A stretch of DNA of 64,000 bases, from positions 4,092,001-4,156,000 of the forward strand of contig NZ_JAUSYG010000001.1 of assembly GCF_030816725.1 (NCBI RefSeq), given 5' to 3'. The notes below the pieces were generated by a model that saw nothing but the letters and a program-made list of their open reading frames with translations, made no database searches and was not told where the DNA came from. This DNA is from Pseudarthrobacter defluvii. Lineage in GTDB: Bacteria; Actinomycetota; Actinomycetes; Actinomycetales; Micrococcaceae. This document shows positions 10,364 to 18,208 of this stretch, in pieces. The stretch's first letter is position 1. The number at the start of each line of letters is the position of its first letter. The position numbers were made by a program, and so were the translations under genes.

Positions 10364-10412
10364 TGTTCGCGGATCAGAACCATGAAGGTTCGGATCCGCG
10401 AACAAGCCTATG
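10364..10412. repeat. Inverted repeat plus direct-repeat copy between serS and the AbiEi-like gene
   Basis: TGTTCGCGGATCAGAACC (10364-10381) and GGTTCGGATCCGCGAACA (10387-10404) pair at 17 of 18 positions around a 5-base loop. The right arm begins the direct repeat that recurs at 9221. It may be the serS terminator, an AbiEi-type autoregulatory operator, or a duplication left by gene insertion. There is no T tract. Confidence 0.65.
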
Positions 10413-10424
10413 AAAGGGGAGCCC

Positions 10425-11705
10425 CTACAGAACCGGAAGGACCTCGAGGCCGCCCAGGTACTTCTGCAGCGCCTTAGGCACGTTGACCGAGCCGTCCGGA
10501 TTCTGGTGGTGCTCCAGCAGGGCCACGATCCAGCGGGTGGTGGCCAGCGTGCCGTTCAGCGTGGCCACGGCGCGGGTGCCCTTGGAAACGCCCTCCGCGT
10601 TGACGATTCGTTCGCGGATGTTCAGGCGGCGCGCCTGGAACGTGGTGCAGTTGGAGGTGGAGGTCAGCTCGCGGTATGCGCCCTGTGTGGGGACCCAGGC
10701 TTCGCAGTCGTACTTGCGGGCCGCGGACATGCCCAGGTCGCCGGCGGCGGTGTCAATCACCCGGTACGGCAGCTCGCACTTGGCCAGCATCTCCTCTTCC
10801 CAGGCCAGCAGGCGCTGGTGCTCGGCGGCGGCTTCCTCAACGGTGGTGTAGATGAACATCTCCACCTTGTTGAACTGGTGCACGCGGATGATGCCGCGGG
10901 TGTCCTTGCCGTGCGAACCGGCCTCGCGGCGGTAGCAGGAGCTCTGGCCGGCGTAGCGGATGGGGCCAGCCGAGAAGTCCAGGATCTCGTCGGCGTGGTA
11001 CCCGGCCAGCGCCACCTCGGAGGTGCCCACAAGGTAAAGGTCGTCTTCGGCGAGACGGTAGATCTCGGCGTCGTGCTTTACATCGAAGCCGGTGCCCTGC
11101 ATCGTCTCGGGGCGCACCAGGGTGGGCGTGATCATGGGCACGAAACCGGCTTCGATGGCCTGGTCCATGGCCATCTGCAGCAGCGCCATCTCCAGCCGCG
11201 CACCCACGCCCCGGAGGAAGTAGAAGCGGGCGCCGGAAACCTTGGCGCCTCGTTCCATGTCGATGGCGCCAATCAGCTCGCCGATCTCCAGGTGGTCGCG
11301 CGGCTCGAAATCCGGGAACTCGCGCGGCGTGCCGACGGTCTTGACCACCACGTAGTCGTCCTCGCCGCCCTCGGGAACGCCGTCCTCCACCAGGTTGGGG
11401 ATGGTGCGCAGCAGTTCTTCCTGCTTGGCCTGCGCGGCATCGGCCTCAGCGGAGGCTGCCTTAACGGAGTTGGCCAGCTCCTTGACCTCGGCCAGCAGGG
11501 CCTGCTTCTCCTCGCCCTTGGCCTTCGCCACCTTCTTGCCGAACACGTTCTGTTCGGCCCGAAGGTTCTCAAAGCGGAGCAGGGCCTCGCGGCGGGCGGA
11601 ATTCGCGGAGATGATCGCGTCCACCACTGATTCGTCCGCGCCGCGGGCGCGCTGGCTGGCACGGTACTTGTCCGGGTTTTCGCTGAGGTCTTTTACGTCG
11701 ATCAC
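10425..11705 (-). CDS. serS: Seryl-tRNA synthetase
   Basis: Charges tRNA-Ser (and primes selenocysteine tRNA where present). The 426-residue class II synthetase has the N-terminal antiparallel coiled coil (about residues 30-100, rich in K/E/A). Class II motif 2 is in [21 protein letters not shown] and motif 3 in the [20 protein letters not shown] stretch near the end. The serine pocket includes TSEVAL. The start is GTG. The hexamer TACCCT lies 6 bases before it and no Shine-Dalgarno site is present, so the transcript may be leaderless. Essential housekeeping gene; divergent from the lipid-kinase gene. Confidence 0.97.
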   Translation of the reverse strand: MIDVKDLSENPDKYRASQRARGADESVVDAIISANSARREALLRFENLRAEQNVFGKKVAKAKGEEKQALLAEVKELANSVKAASAEADAAQAKQEELLRTIPNLVEDGVPEGGEDDYVVVKTVGTPREFPDFEPRDHLEIGELIGAIDMERGAKVSGARFYFLRGVGARLEMALLQMAMDQAIEAGFVPMITPTLVRPETMQGTGFDVKHDAEIYRLAEDDLYLVGTSEVALAGYHADEILDFSAGPIRYAGQSSCYRREAGSHGKDTRGIIRVHQFNKVEMFIYTTVEEAAAEHQRLLAWEEEMLAKCELPYRVIDTAAGDLGMSAARKYDCEAWVPTQGAYRELTSTSNCTTFQARRLNIRERIVNAEGVSKGTRAVATLNGTLATTRWIVALLEHHQNPDGSVNVPKALQKYLGGLEVLPVL

Positions 11706-11793
11706 CAGACAAGGGTATCCAATTCACTGCACGACGGCGGGCGGCCGGCTCCGTGCACCCTCCCGCCGCCCGCCGGGCTACTGTTGAAACACC

Positions 11794-12873
11794 ATGAGCG
11801 ACTGGATTCTCTACCTGCTGATTGCGGTGGCGCTTGCCTTCGCCACCTCCAGCTGGTGGGGGGTGCGGCGCCTCAAGGCCCTGCACGTGCGCAGTACCGT
11901 GGCCGGCGAAGCCTACGACTCCGGGCTGGCGCAGCAGCGGGTGGCCGTTGTCCTGAACCCCATCAAGTCGCGGGCCGAGCAAGCCCGGGAGATGATCCAC
12001 AGGGCCTGCCTGGCCGCCGGCTGGGATGAACCGGTCTTCTTTGAGACGACGGCTGAGGACCCCGGCTTCTCCCAGATGCAGGCCGCGCTGGCAGGAAAGC
12101 CCGACGTCGTCCTGGTGGGCGGCGGGGACGGGACGGTACGCGTCGTGGCTGAGGCCCTCGCCCGCACCGATGTTGCCATGGGCCTGATTCCCTTGGGCAC
12201 CGGAAATTTGCTGGCACGGAACGTGGACCTGGACGTGAATGACCTGCACGGCAACGTCCAGACAGCGCTTTTCGGCCGCCAGCGGTACATCGATACGGCC
12301 CGGATGGCCATTGAAAACTCCCGCACGGGCCACTACTCGGAGCACGTCTTCCTGGTCATCGCGGGAATCGGCATGGATGCGGAGGTCCTGGCCGACACCA
12401 ACGCGGGGCTGAAGAAGGCCGTGGGCTGGCTGGCCTACACCGAGGCCGGCGTACGCCACCTCCCCGGTCGGCGGAAGAAGGTATCCATCGGCCTGGACGG
12501 GAGTCCCGAGCAGATCCGGAACATCCGCAGCGTGCTGTTCGCCAACTGCGGCCTGGTACCCGGCGGCATCGATTTCATCCCGCAGGCCATGATCGACGAC
12601 GGCATGCTGGACGTGGTGGTGATGAGCCCGCGCAGCGCGCTCGGCTGGCTGCTGATGTACGTAAAAATCATGTTCAAGCACAGCGGCAAGCTGCCCATCA
12701 TGACCGTGTACCGGTCAACGAAGGTGGTCATCAAGTGCCCCGAGCCCATGCCCACACAGCTCGACGGCGACACGTCGGGGGAAGCAACACAGCTTACGGT
12801 TCAGGTGGCGCCCCGGTCACTCCTGGTCCGGGTCAAGGGGCAGGTACCGGGCATCGCGGGAGCCGCGCGCTAA
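11794..12873 (+). CDS. Diacylglycerol/lipid kinase family protein
   Basis: YegS/DagK-type kinase that phosphorylates a lipid or sphingoid-like alcohol with ATP. One N-terminal transmembrane helix (residues about 4-22) anchors it. Residues 45-180 are the catalytic domain, with VVLNPIKS, the glycine-rich VLVGGGDGTVR and IPLGTGNLLARN. The C-terminal beta-sandwich includes the LDGSPEQ-type segments. The total of 359 residues is usual for actinobacterial members. A perfect hairpin overlaps the stop codon, which suggests a single-gene transcript. The lipid substrate is not predictable. Confidence 0.92.
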   Translation: MSDWILYLLIAVALAFATSSWWGVRRLKALHVRSTVAGEAYDSGLAQQRVAVVLNPIKSRAEQAREMIHRACLAAGWDEPVFFETTAEDPGFSQMQAALAGKPDVVLVGGGDGTVRVVAEALARTDVAMGLIPLGTGNLLARNVDLDVNDLHGNVQTALFGRQRYIDTARMAIENSRTGHYSEHVFLVIAGIGMDAEVLADTNAGLKKAVGWLAYTEAGVRHLPGRRKKVSIGLDGSPEQIRNIRSVLFANCGLVPGGIDFIPQAMIDDGMLDVVVMSPRSALGWLLMYVKIMFKHSGKLPIMTVYRSTKVVIKCPEPMPTQLDGDTSGEATQLTVQVAPRSLLVRVKGQVPGIAGAAR

Positions 12874-12881
12874 CGCGCGGC
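12862..12881 (+). terminator. Hairpin overlapping the lipid-kinase stop codon
   Basis: Perfect arms GCCGCGCG and CGCGCGGC with loop CTAA, where the loop contains the TAA stop. It lacks a T tract, so termination is likely but not certain. Confidence 0.55.
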
Positions 12882-12949
12882 CAACAAGTGCCGACAACGG
12901 CAACGAGTGGCGAAGGCTGTGGTGACAGGGTGCCGGAATCCGGTCGTGG

Positions 12950-13180
12950 TCAGGACCGGTCTTCCTTGTCCGCGGCAGCTCCTGGCTCAGCCGCAGCGTG
13001 CTGGGCTTCCTTGGCAGCGGCATGCGCTTCGGACTGCTCCCGGATCATTGCCTGCTCCTCTTCGAAGCGAAGGCGGTCGGCGCGGTCTGCGTCGTCCCCG
13101 TCCCAGTCCTGGTTATCTCCCGTCGGCTTGGGGTTGACGATCATCCCCTGGCCGTCGTTGTCGGTGCTGCTGCTGGTCAT
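12950..13180 (-). CDS. Small charged hypothetical protein
   Basis: A 76-residue protein with no named family: an N-terminal polar stretch (MTSSSTDNDGQGMIVNPKP), then a helical, Glu/Ala/Arg-rich segment with predicted coiled-coil character (ADRADRLRFEEEQAMIREQ, later AKEAQHAA). It has no Cys, signal peptide or membrane segment. ATG 13180 is preceded by AAGGGAG with 6-base spacing; upstream codons in this frame have no such support. It lies 94 bases downstream of pheA on the same strand and may be the last gene of the rhodanese-pheA transcript. Confidence 0.7.
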   Translation of the reverse strand: MTSSSTDNDGQGMIVNPKPTGDNQDWDGDDADRADRLRFEEEQAMIREQSEAHAAAKEAQHAAAEPGAAADKEDRS

Positions 13181-13274
13181 GACCCGCTCCCTTCGTCTGG
13201 GGCCATACCCCTTGTGGATCAGGCAAGCATACGCATTGTCCACAGCCCGCGGAAGTACTTCCAAAGGCATTTAC

Positions 13275-14255
13275 CTACGCTTTTGGCGAAGCACCGGAAC
13301 CGCTTTCACCTGCGGCGGATTTCAGGGTGAGTATCGATTCGACCCACGCTTTGGCCGCCGAGAATGCATCGTCGGAGGTATGGGCCGGGACCGCAGTGGC
13401 TTGCCCATCCGCCCTGGGGTACGAGCCCAAAAACCGGGTTCCCGAACTGATGCGGTGCAGCCCGGCGAGCGCATCGGCCACCCGGGCTTCGAAGGCGTGG
13501 CCGTCCGCGTCAATGCTGAAGAAGTAGTGGCCCAGGTACTGCCCTGTAGGCCGGGATTCAATCCGGCTGAGGTTGACACCGCGGCTGGCGAATTGGTCCA
13601 GGATCTCCATGAGTGCGCCTGGACGGTCCTCCGGAAGCGGCACTACAACGGTCGTCTTGTCCGCTCCGGTACGTGCCGGCAGTGCACCAGGCCGACCGAC
13701 CAGGATAAAGCGCGTCACCGCGCCCGGGTTGTCGCCGATATTCTCCGCCAGGACCGACAGCCCGGCGTGCTCCCGTGCAACGAGCGGGGCACAGATAGCT
13801 GCATCGTAGTGGCAGTCCTGCTCCAGCAATCCCAGTGCCGCGGCGGCGGTTGACGAACCGGGCACGTATTCCGCGCCGGGTATGTTCCTGTCCATCCACT
13901 GCCGGCACTGCGCCCAGGCGTGGCCGTGGGTCGACACCCGCCGCACGTCCTCGAGCCGCACTCCTGGCCTGGCCACCAGCACGAAGCTGATGGGAACCAG
14001 GACCTCGCGGACAATGCGCAGTTCCTGGCCAATGGCAATGGCGTCCAGGGTGGCAGTGACGCCGCCCTCCACCGAGTTCTCGATGGGTACCATGGCGGCA
14101 TCGGCCCAACCGTCGCGCACGCTGTCAAGGGCGGCATTGACGTTGGATGCCGGGACCCTGACCGCCTGACGTGCGTCAGGTACCTGCAGGAGGGCGGCTT
14201 CGGTGAAGGTGCCCTCCGGTCCAAGGAAGGCGTAGGTCAGGGGACTGCCGGGCAC
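13275..14255 (-). CDS. pheA: Prephenate dehydratase
   Basis: Converts prephenate to phenylpyruvate in phenylalanine synthesis; monofunctional, with no chorismate mutase domain. The catalytic domain spans about residues 6-185, with FLGPEGTFTEAAL, VPIENSVEGGV and the essential TRF motif in AVTRFILVG. An ACT regulatory domain follows (about 200-275) and carries SRIESRPT, the ESRP phenylalanine-binding motif, so feedback inhibition is expected. The C-terminal 45 residues are a low-complexity tail. The start is GTG at 14255 and overlaps the TAG stop of the upstream rhodanese gene by one base, implying translational coupling. Confidence 0.95.
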   Translation of the reverse strand: MPGSPLTYAFLGPEGTFTEAALLQVPDARQAVRVPASNVNAALDSVRDGWADAAMVPIENSVEGGVTATLDAIAIGQELRIVREVLVPISFVLVARPGVRLEDVRRVSTHGHAWAQCRQWMDRNIPGAEYVPGSSTAAAALGLLEQDCHYDAAICAPLVAREHAGLSVLAENIGDNPGAVTRFILVGRPGALPARTGADKTTVVVPLPEDRPGALMEILDQFASRGVNLSRIESRPTGQYLGHYFFSIDADGHAFEARVADALAGLHRISSGTRFLGSYPRADGQATAVPAHTSDDAFSAAKAWVESILTLKSAAGESGSGASPKA

Positions 14256-14581
14256 TAAAGGACCAGCGGCTTAAGTCCGTTATCCGAGACCAGGGGTTTG
14301 CCGGATTCCAGCCACTGGTCCATCCCGCCTGAGACGTTGATGGCCGTGTAGCCCTGGCCGGTGAGCCACTGGGCGACGCGGAAGGACCGCCCGCCGGTGC
14401 GGCAAATGACGTAGAGGTCCTCGTCCGGATCAAGTTCATTGAGCCGGGCGGGGATCTGGTCCATGGGGATATGGAGTGCGCCGTCGGCGTGCCCGGCGAC
14501 CCACTCGTAGTCCTCCCGGACGTCCAGGATCACGGCGTCAGCGGGGATGTCATGGACGGGGACGGTATCGAAATCGCTCAT
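14255..14581 (-). CDS. Rhodanese-like domain protein
   Basis: Single-domain sulfurtransferase of 108 residues. The fold begins with AVILDVREDYEW. The active-site loop CRTGGRS carries the catalytic Cys near residue 70, and SGGMDQW is the usual C-terminal block. ATG 14581 was chosen because it begins the family-like sequence after GGACTCCG. The frame extends upstream to 14632 without better support. TAGGCT at 14618-14623 on this strand is a plausible -10. It is translationally coupled to pheA (TAGTG junction). No functional link to phenylalanine synthesis is evident. Confidence 0.9.
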   Translation of the reverse strand: MSDFDTVPVHDIPADAVILDVREDYEWVAGHADGALHIPMDQIPARLNELDPDEDLYVICRTGGRSFRVAQWLTGQGYTAINVSGGMDQWLESGKPLVSDNGLKPLVL

Positions 14582-14669
14582 CGGAGTCCTGTCTTGGCGG
14601 ATCAGAGTTCGGTTTAAGCCTAGCCCTTCCACCCCTTTCCGCCTTGAACAAGCAGGAAAAGCCGCGGGT

Positions 14670-14675
14670 TAGGCT
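14670..14675 (+). promoter_or_regulatory. Probable -10 element of the leader-amidase transcript
   Basis: TAGGCT is a common actinobacterial -10 form. Transcription would start near 14682, only 4 bases before the AAGGAGG ribosome site of the leader ORF. TTGAAC at 14644 is a possible -35, but the 20-base spacer is long. Confidence 0.4.
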
Positions 14676-14697
14676 GGTGGAACCCAAGGAGGTTTCC

Positions 14698-14796
14698 ATG
14701 TCCCACAAGATCGCCACCCTGACCGGGGCACTAGCACGCCCCGGCGCGAACGTGGAACGGGCGGCCTGGACAGGAACGGTCCCCGCGGTCCCGTGA
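14698..14796 (+). CDS. 32-residue leader peptide coupled to the amidase
   Basis: A short ORF beginning MSHKIATLTGALARPG and ending TVPAVP. It has a near-consensus Shine-Dalgarno AAGGAGG (14686-14692) five bases before ATG. Its TGA overlaps the amidase GTG start in the sequence GTGA. The amidase has no good ribosome site of its own, so its translation should depend on ribosomes reading this ORF. No homology is recognised. It could be a regulatory leader peptide or only a coupling device. The peptide has no run of rare or single-amino-acid codons that would mark it as a classic attenuator. Confidence 0.65.
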   Translation: MSHKIATLTGALARPGANVERAAWTGTVPAVP

Positions 14797-16202
14797 CTGA
14801 ACTCCACGAACTTCCGGCGCTGGCCCTGCGGGACCTCCTGCGACATGGAACAGTGTCCGCAGTGGACGCCGCCGCCCATTTCCTGGCACGGATTGAACAG
14901 CAGAACCCCCTTCTGGGCGCCTTCATCACCGTGATCGCAGAACAAGCCCTGGACGAGGCCAGAACGGCGGATGAACTGCGCTCCCGCTCCGGGGACGCCG
15001 TGGACCTTCCACTCCTGCATGGCATGCCGTTGGCTTTCAAGGACCTTACGGACGTAGCGGGCGTCGTTACCACGCACGGCAGCGCTGCCCTGGAACACAA
15101 ACCTGCCCCCGCGGACAGCCCGCTGGTGTCCATCTTTAGGGACGCCGGCGCGATCACGCTGGGCAAGACGCAGGTGCCCGAATTTGGACTGACTGCATAC
15201 AGCGAAAACCGCATCGCACCGCCGTCGCGCAATCCCCACGCTCCCAGCCGGAGTTCCGGCGGCTCCTCCGGCGGCAGCGCCGCGGCGGTGGCGGCAGGCC
15301 TGCTGCCTTTCGCCCCGGGAACCGACGGCGGCGGGTCGGTCAGGATTCCGGCCGCCGCATGCGGCCTGGTGGGGTTGAAGCCGGGCCGGAGCCTCGTGAC
15401 GGCCGGAGAAAGCGCGGGCGATCCCGCCCGGCTGGTGGTGCCCGGCCCCCTCGCCCGGACCTCAGAGGACGCAGCACTGATGATGGACGTCCTGGCGCCG
15501 GGGCATGCCTACCTCCGGGAGCTGAAGCAGGAACCGCCACGGCTGAGGATTGGCGTCACGCTGGACAGCCCGTGGGCGGGCACTTTCCCCTTCACACCGG
15601 AACAAGAGTCCCTGGACGCGCTCCGTGCGGGCGTTGCCCTCCTGGAGGATGCAGGCCATGTTCTTGGCGATGCCGCTATCCGCTACGACAACCGCTACCC
15701 GGATGCCTTCACCACGGCCTGGACTGCGGGAGTGGGTGCCGCCAGGATCAGTCCCACCCGGGAAGCGCTGCTGGCGCCCCTGACCCGGACCTTCAGGCGG
15801 CGCGCCCAACAGCGCAGCGCGGCAAAGCTCGCCGAGGCGCTGGCATTCCTGCGGCGATTCCAACACGACACCCTGGCGCAGTACGGACAGTGGGACCTGA
15901 TGTTGATGCCGGCATTGGCGCAGACGCCGCGGCCCGTGGGCTGGTTCACCGGCACGGCCCACGGCAGCGACCGGTGGCCGGCCGCCGCGTGGACCGGGGA
16001 TGCCGACGGCGACTACCGGAAGCAGTGCGAATACGCGCCGTGGTCCTCCATGGTGAACGTGTGCGGGCTGCCGGCCATCACCATTCCCGTGCACTGGACG
16101 GGAGGAACCGCCTGCCGCGGGCTGCCCATGGGCATCCAACTGGTGGGTCCGATGGAATCGGAAGGCCTCCTGCTGCAGGTGGCACACCAGCTGGGCTACT
16201 AG
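14793..16202 (+). CDS. Amidase (amidase signature family)
   Basis: Amide hydrolase of the AS family, 469 residues, cytoplasmic. The Ser-cisSer-Lys triad is visible. The Lys is in LAFKDLTDV (about residue 82). The glycine/serine-rich signature SSGGSSGGSAAAVAAG (about 155-170) carries the cis-Ser, and the nucleophile Ser lies in GTDGGGSVRIPAA (about 180). Substrate specificity cannot be assigned; GatA is unlikely because no gatB or gatC is present. It begins with GTG at 14793 inside the stop codon of the leader ORF. A perfect hairpin follows, so leader plus amidase form a two-gene unit. Confidence 0.92.
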   Translation: MTELHELPALALRDLLRHGTVSAVDAAAHFLARIEQQNPLLGAFITVIAEQALDEARTADELRSRSGDAVDLPLLHGMPLAFKDLTDVAGVVTTHGSAALEHKPAPADSPLVSIFRDAGAITLGKTQVPEFGLTAYSENRIAPPSRNPHAPSRSSGGSSGGSAAAVAAGLLPFAPGTDGGGSVRIPAAACGLVGLKPGRSLVTAGESAGDPARLVVPGPLARTSEDAALMMDVLAPGHAYLRELKQEPPRLRIGVTLDSPWAGTFPFTPEQESLDALRAGVALLEDAGHVLGDAAIRYDNRYPDAFTTAWTAGVGAARISPTREALLAPLTRTFRRRAQQRSAAKLAEALAFLRRFQHDTLAQYGQWDLMLMPALAQTPRPVGWFTGTAHGSDRWPAAAWTGDADGDYRKQCEYAPWSSMVNVCGLPAITIPVHWTGGTACRGLPMGIQLVGPMESEGLLLQVAHQLGY

Positions 16203-16210
16203 GAAGGCCC

Positions 16211-16234
16211 CTCCGGATGGCTGGCCATCCGGAG
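16211..16234 (+). terminator. Hairpin terminator after the amidase
   Basis: Perfect arms CTCCGGATGG and CCATCCGGAG with a 4-base loop lie 8 bases after the amidase stop. No T tract. Confidence 0.7.
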
Positions 16235-16369
16235 CCCAACCCACCCGTGTTCTCGTTGACTTGAACCTAAACGTCCGCTTAACCCGCTGGTAACCCCCGC
16301 GGCGCACACTGGATAGAGCATCTTGAGCACCCTCCACCAGCCCACCGCCCGATGAGGAGTTGCCCCACA

Positions 16370-16597
16370 ATGAACGCTGAACAAGCTGCGGCGAGCGCCG
16401 CACCCATGCAGACGGCCGACGACGAACGGCCGGACCTGAGCAACTCCAACGTCAGGGAGGACCTGGCCATGGCCGGCCGTTGCGCCCTGGTCCACCTGCC
16501 GACCGGCCGGACCTGCCTCCTCCCGCTCCGCCACCAGGGCCCCTGCGAGTTCCACCGACCGCAGGAGGCGCAGGACGTAGTGCGCGGGGGCAGCTGA
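16370..16597 (+). CDS. Small Cys/His protein, possible zinc binding
   Basis: A 75-residue protein of unknown function. The N-terminal half is acidic and Ala-rich. The C-terminal half has regularly spaced Cys and His (CALVHLPTGRTC, then RHQGPCEFH), giving a C-x2-x-H-x5-C-x8-C-x2-H type pattern suited to one metal ion. Similar short proteins occur across Micrococcales, from general knowledge of the group. ATG 16370 follows GAGGAG at about 10-base spacing. It sits between the amidase terminator and another short ORF on the same strand. Zinc binding is an inference from residue spacing alone. Confidence 0.7.
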   Translation: MNAEQAAASAAPMQTADDERPDLSNSNVREDLAMAGRCALVHLPTGRTCLLPLRHQGPCEFHRPQEAQDVVRGGS

Positions 16598-16701
16598 CAG
16601 ACACATCCCTGCCTGCCTGCCGAAGCTTGCATCAACGGCATATCGACTCCCGCGCCAAGCAGGAGGACGATTAAAGGGCAGTCACCAAGAGGAGGTCTGT
16701 G

Positions 16702-16905
16702 ATGTGCTACGCATCGAGCAAGGACTTCGGGTGGGGCGCAAGGAAGGAAACCAAGCGTCGCCCTGAAGCGGAACCGGAAACCCCCGCGGAAACTTCCGAG
16801 GAACCGGTCAAGGCACAGGACTTCACGTTCTGGGCCTTCCCCAAGTGGCGCAGGACGCCTGCGCCGCCCGCCCCCTCCGGCGAACGGAGCAGGGAGAGGG
16901 TCTGA
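16702..16905 (+). CDS. Small hypothetical protein (MCYASSKDFGW type)
   Basis: A 67-residue basic, Pro/Glu-rich protein. It begins MCYASSKDFGWGARKET and carries a second conserved-looking block, KAQDFTFWAFPKWR. Both blocks resemble a short family found in Arthrobacter relatives; its role is unknown. There is no membrane helix or signal peptide. ATG 16702 is preceded by AGAGGAGG. A GTG lies one codon upstream and is less likely. A terminator hairpin follows 31 bases after the stop. It may be co-transcribed with the preceding small Cys/His gene (104-base gap). Confidence 0.7.
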   Translation: MCYASSKDFGWGARKETKRRPEAEPETPAETSEEPVKAQDFTFWAFPKWRRTPAPPAPSGERSRERV

Positions 16906-16936
16906 CCTTCCGGCCAGCCCCCGGGCAAAAGTCAAA

Positions 16937-16964
16937 GGAGGGATCCCCGCCTGGGGGTCCCTCC
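16937..16964 (+). terminator. Hairpin terminator
   Basis: Arms GGAGGGATCCCC and GGGGGTCCCTCC pair over 12 positions with one G-T pair and a 4-base loop. It ends the small-gene transcript. Confidence 0.7.
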
Positions 16965-17069
16965 GCTGCGACGGCGCCTTTCCGCAGCCTGTTCCCCCTG
17001 CAGCCGCACCCCATGAGTTGGCGTCCCGGTCGTTGTGCTTCGGCAAGACTGGCGTCTATGGTTGAACGA

Positions 17070-17081
17070 TAAGCATGCTTA
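17070..17081. promoter_or_regulatory. Palindrome TAAGCATGCTTA upstream of the LapA-like gene
   Basis: A perfect 12-base palindrome lies 24 bases before the ATG at 17105. It shares both core and downstream flank (ATTCTGG) with the site at 60944. It is close enough to the start to overlap the transcription start region. Confidence 0.55.
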
Positions 17082-17104
17082 GCATTCTGGGAAAGGGAAC
17101 GATC

Positions 17105-17560
17105 ATGAGTACAGGACGGTACACACCGGGACCGGACCACCGGCCGGAAACGGAAACCAACACGGCGCCGTTGGATGCGGCACAGGCCTCGAATGATCGC
17201 GCAGCCAGCTACGGCAACGCGCCGTCCTACTCGTCGGGAGGGCCGGAAACACCCGCCACGGGAGCTGCCCCGACCCCCTCGGCCGGCGTCACCCCGGAGC
17301 GCAAAGTCACCCGGGCCGGAGTTATCTGGGCAGCAGTGGTGGCCGCCTTGGTGCTCCTGATCCTGCTGATCATCTTTATCCTGCAGAACCAGGAGCTGGT
17401 CCTGGTGAAGTTCCTGGGCTTCGAGGGCTCCGTCCCGCTGGGCATGGCACTGTTCATCGCCGCAGTGACCGGCGGCGTCCTGGTGGCCGCGGCAGGCGGC
17501 GCGCGCATCCTGCAGCTCCGCAGGAACACCCACCGGTCCAGGGTGCAGCAGCGGAGGTAG
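17105..17560 (+). CDS. LapA/DUF1049-like membrane protein
   Basis: A 151-residue protein: a polar, Pro/Thr/Ser-rich N-terminal 70 residues, then two transmembrane helices (about 75-97 and 112-135) and a basic C-terminus RRNTHRSRVQQRR. The block FILQNQELVLVKFLGFEGSVPLGMAL between the helices is the hallmark of the LapA (lipopolysaccharide assembly protein A) domain. In Gram-positive bacteria such proteins are of unknown function. ATG 17105 follows AAAGGGA. The upstream palindrome suggests stress-type regulation. Monocistronic, followed by the DHFR-like gene 59 bases downstream. Confidence 0.88.
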   Translation: MSTGRYTPGPDHRPETETNTAPLDAAQASNDRAASYGNAPSYSSGGPETPATGAAPTPSAGVTPERKVTRAGVIWAAVVAALVLLILLIIFILQNQELVLVKFLGFEGSVPLGMALFIAAVTGGVLVAAAGGARILQLRRNTHRSRVQQRR

Positions 17561-17619
17561 GCGGCTCCGCCAGAACTGGCCGCCGCGGGAAAGCCCGCAG
17601 CACTGGACAAGGGGGTTCG

Positions 17620-18201
17620 ATGGGCAAGGTAGTTGTGGTCAACCACGTAACGCTCGACGGCGTCATGCAGGGCCCCGGCCGCGTGGACGAGGATACCCGG
17701 GGCGGATTCAGCCGCGGCGGCTGGGCGCTTCCCTATGCAGACCAGTCCACCGTCCAGAAGATGGGCGAAAGAATGGGCCCGGACCCGGCCTTCCTGTTCG
17801 GGCGGCGCACGTACGGGCAGTTGCTCGAGTCCTGGAACACCCAGGGCGGCCCTTTCAAGGACGCGTTGAACAACACGCCCAAGTTCGTCGCTTCACGGAA
17901 CCCGGAAACAAGGCTCAAGTGGCCCAACTCCACCCTCCTGCACGGAGACGTCTCCGCCGCAGTGCAGGAACTCAGGGCGGGCTCCAGTGCGAACCTGGTG
18001 ATCATGGGCAGCGGGGAGCTGATCCGCTCCCTGATGGCTGCGGACCAGATCGATGAGTACTTGCTCATGATCAATCCGGTGGTGCTGGGCAGCGGCCACC
18101 AGCTTTTCGCCGGCGGCAGCCACGCTGCGCTGCGGCTCGTTGAGGCGGACCACACGCCCACCGGCATCCTCATGGCCCTCTACACTCCGGACCGGCGGTA
18201 G
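17620..18201 (+). CDS. Dihydrofolate reductase family protein (RibD C-terminal-like)
   Basis: NADPH-binding reductase fold of 193 residues. The opening VVVVNHVTLDGVMQGPG and the later FLFGRRTYGQLLESW, then LVIMGSGELIRSL and LLMINPVVLGSG, are characteristic of the YwjB/RibD-C group rather than FolA. Physiological substrate is unknown. ATG 17620 is preceded by AAGGGGG at 5-base spacing. It lies only 7 bases from the stop of the convergent carboxyltransferase gene, with no obvious terminator between them. Not likely to serve folate synthesis. Confidence 0.9.
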   Translation: MGKVVVVNHVTLDGVMQGPGRVDEDTRGGFSRGGWALPYADQSTVQKMGERMGPDPAFLFGRRTYGQLLESWNTQGGPFKDALNNTPKFVASRNPETRLKWPNSTLLHGDVSAAVQELRAGSSANLVIMGSGELIRSLMAADQIDEYLLMINPVVLGSGHQLFAGGSHAALRLVEADHTPTGILMALYTPDRR

Positions 18202-18208
18202 CCGGGCG

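Noticed and set aside
10278..10424. Possible truncated paralogue or tRNA between serS and the AbiEi-like gene.
   Set aside because: Only 12 residues (RLVRGSEPSWF-like) resemble the gene's end, and no cloverleaf fits; it was recorded as repeat DNA instead.
14793..16202. GatA subunit of the tRNA amidotransferase.
   Set aside because: No gatB or gatC lies nearby, and the leader-coupled single-gene layout is unlike gat operons.
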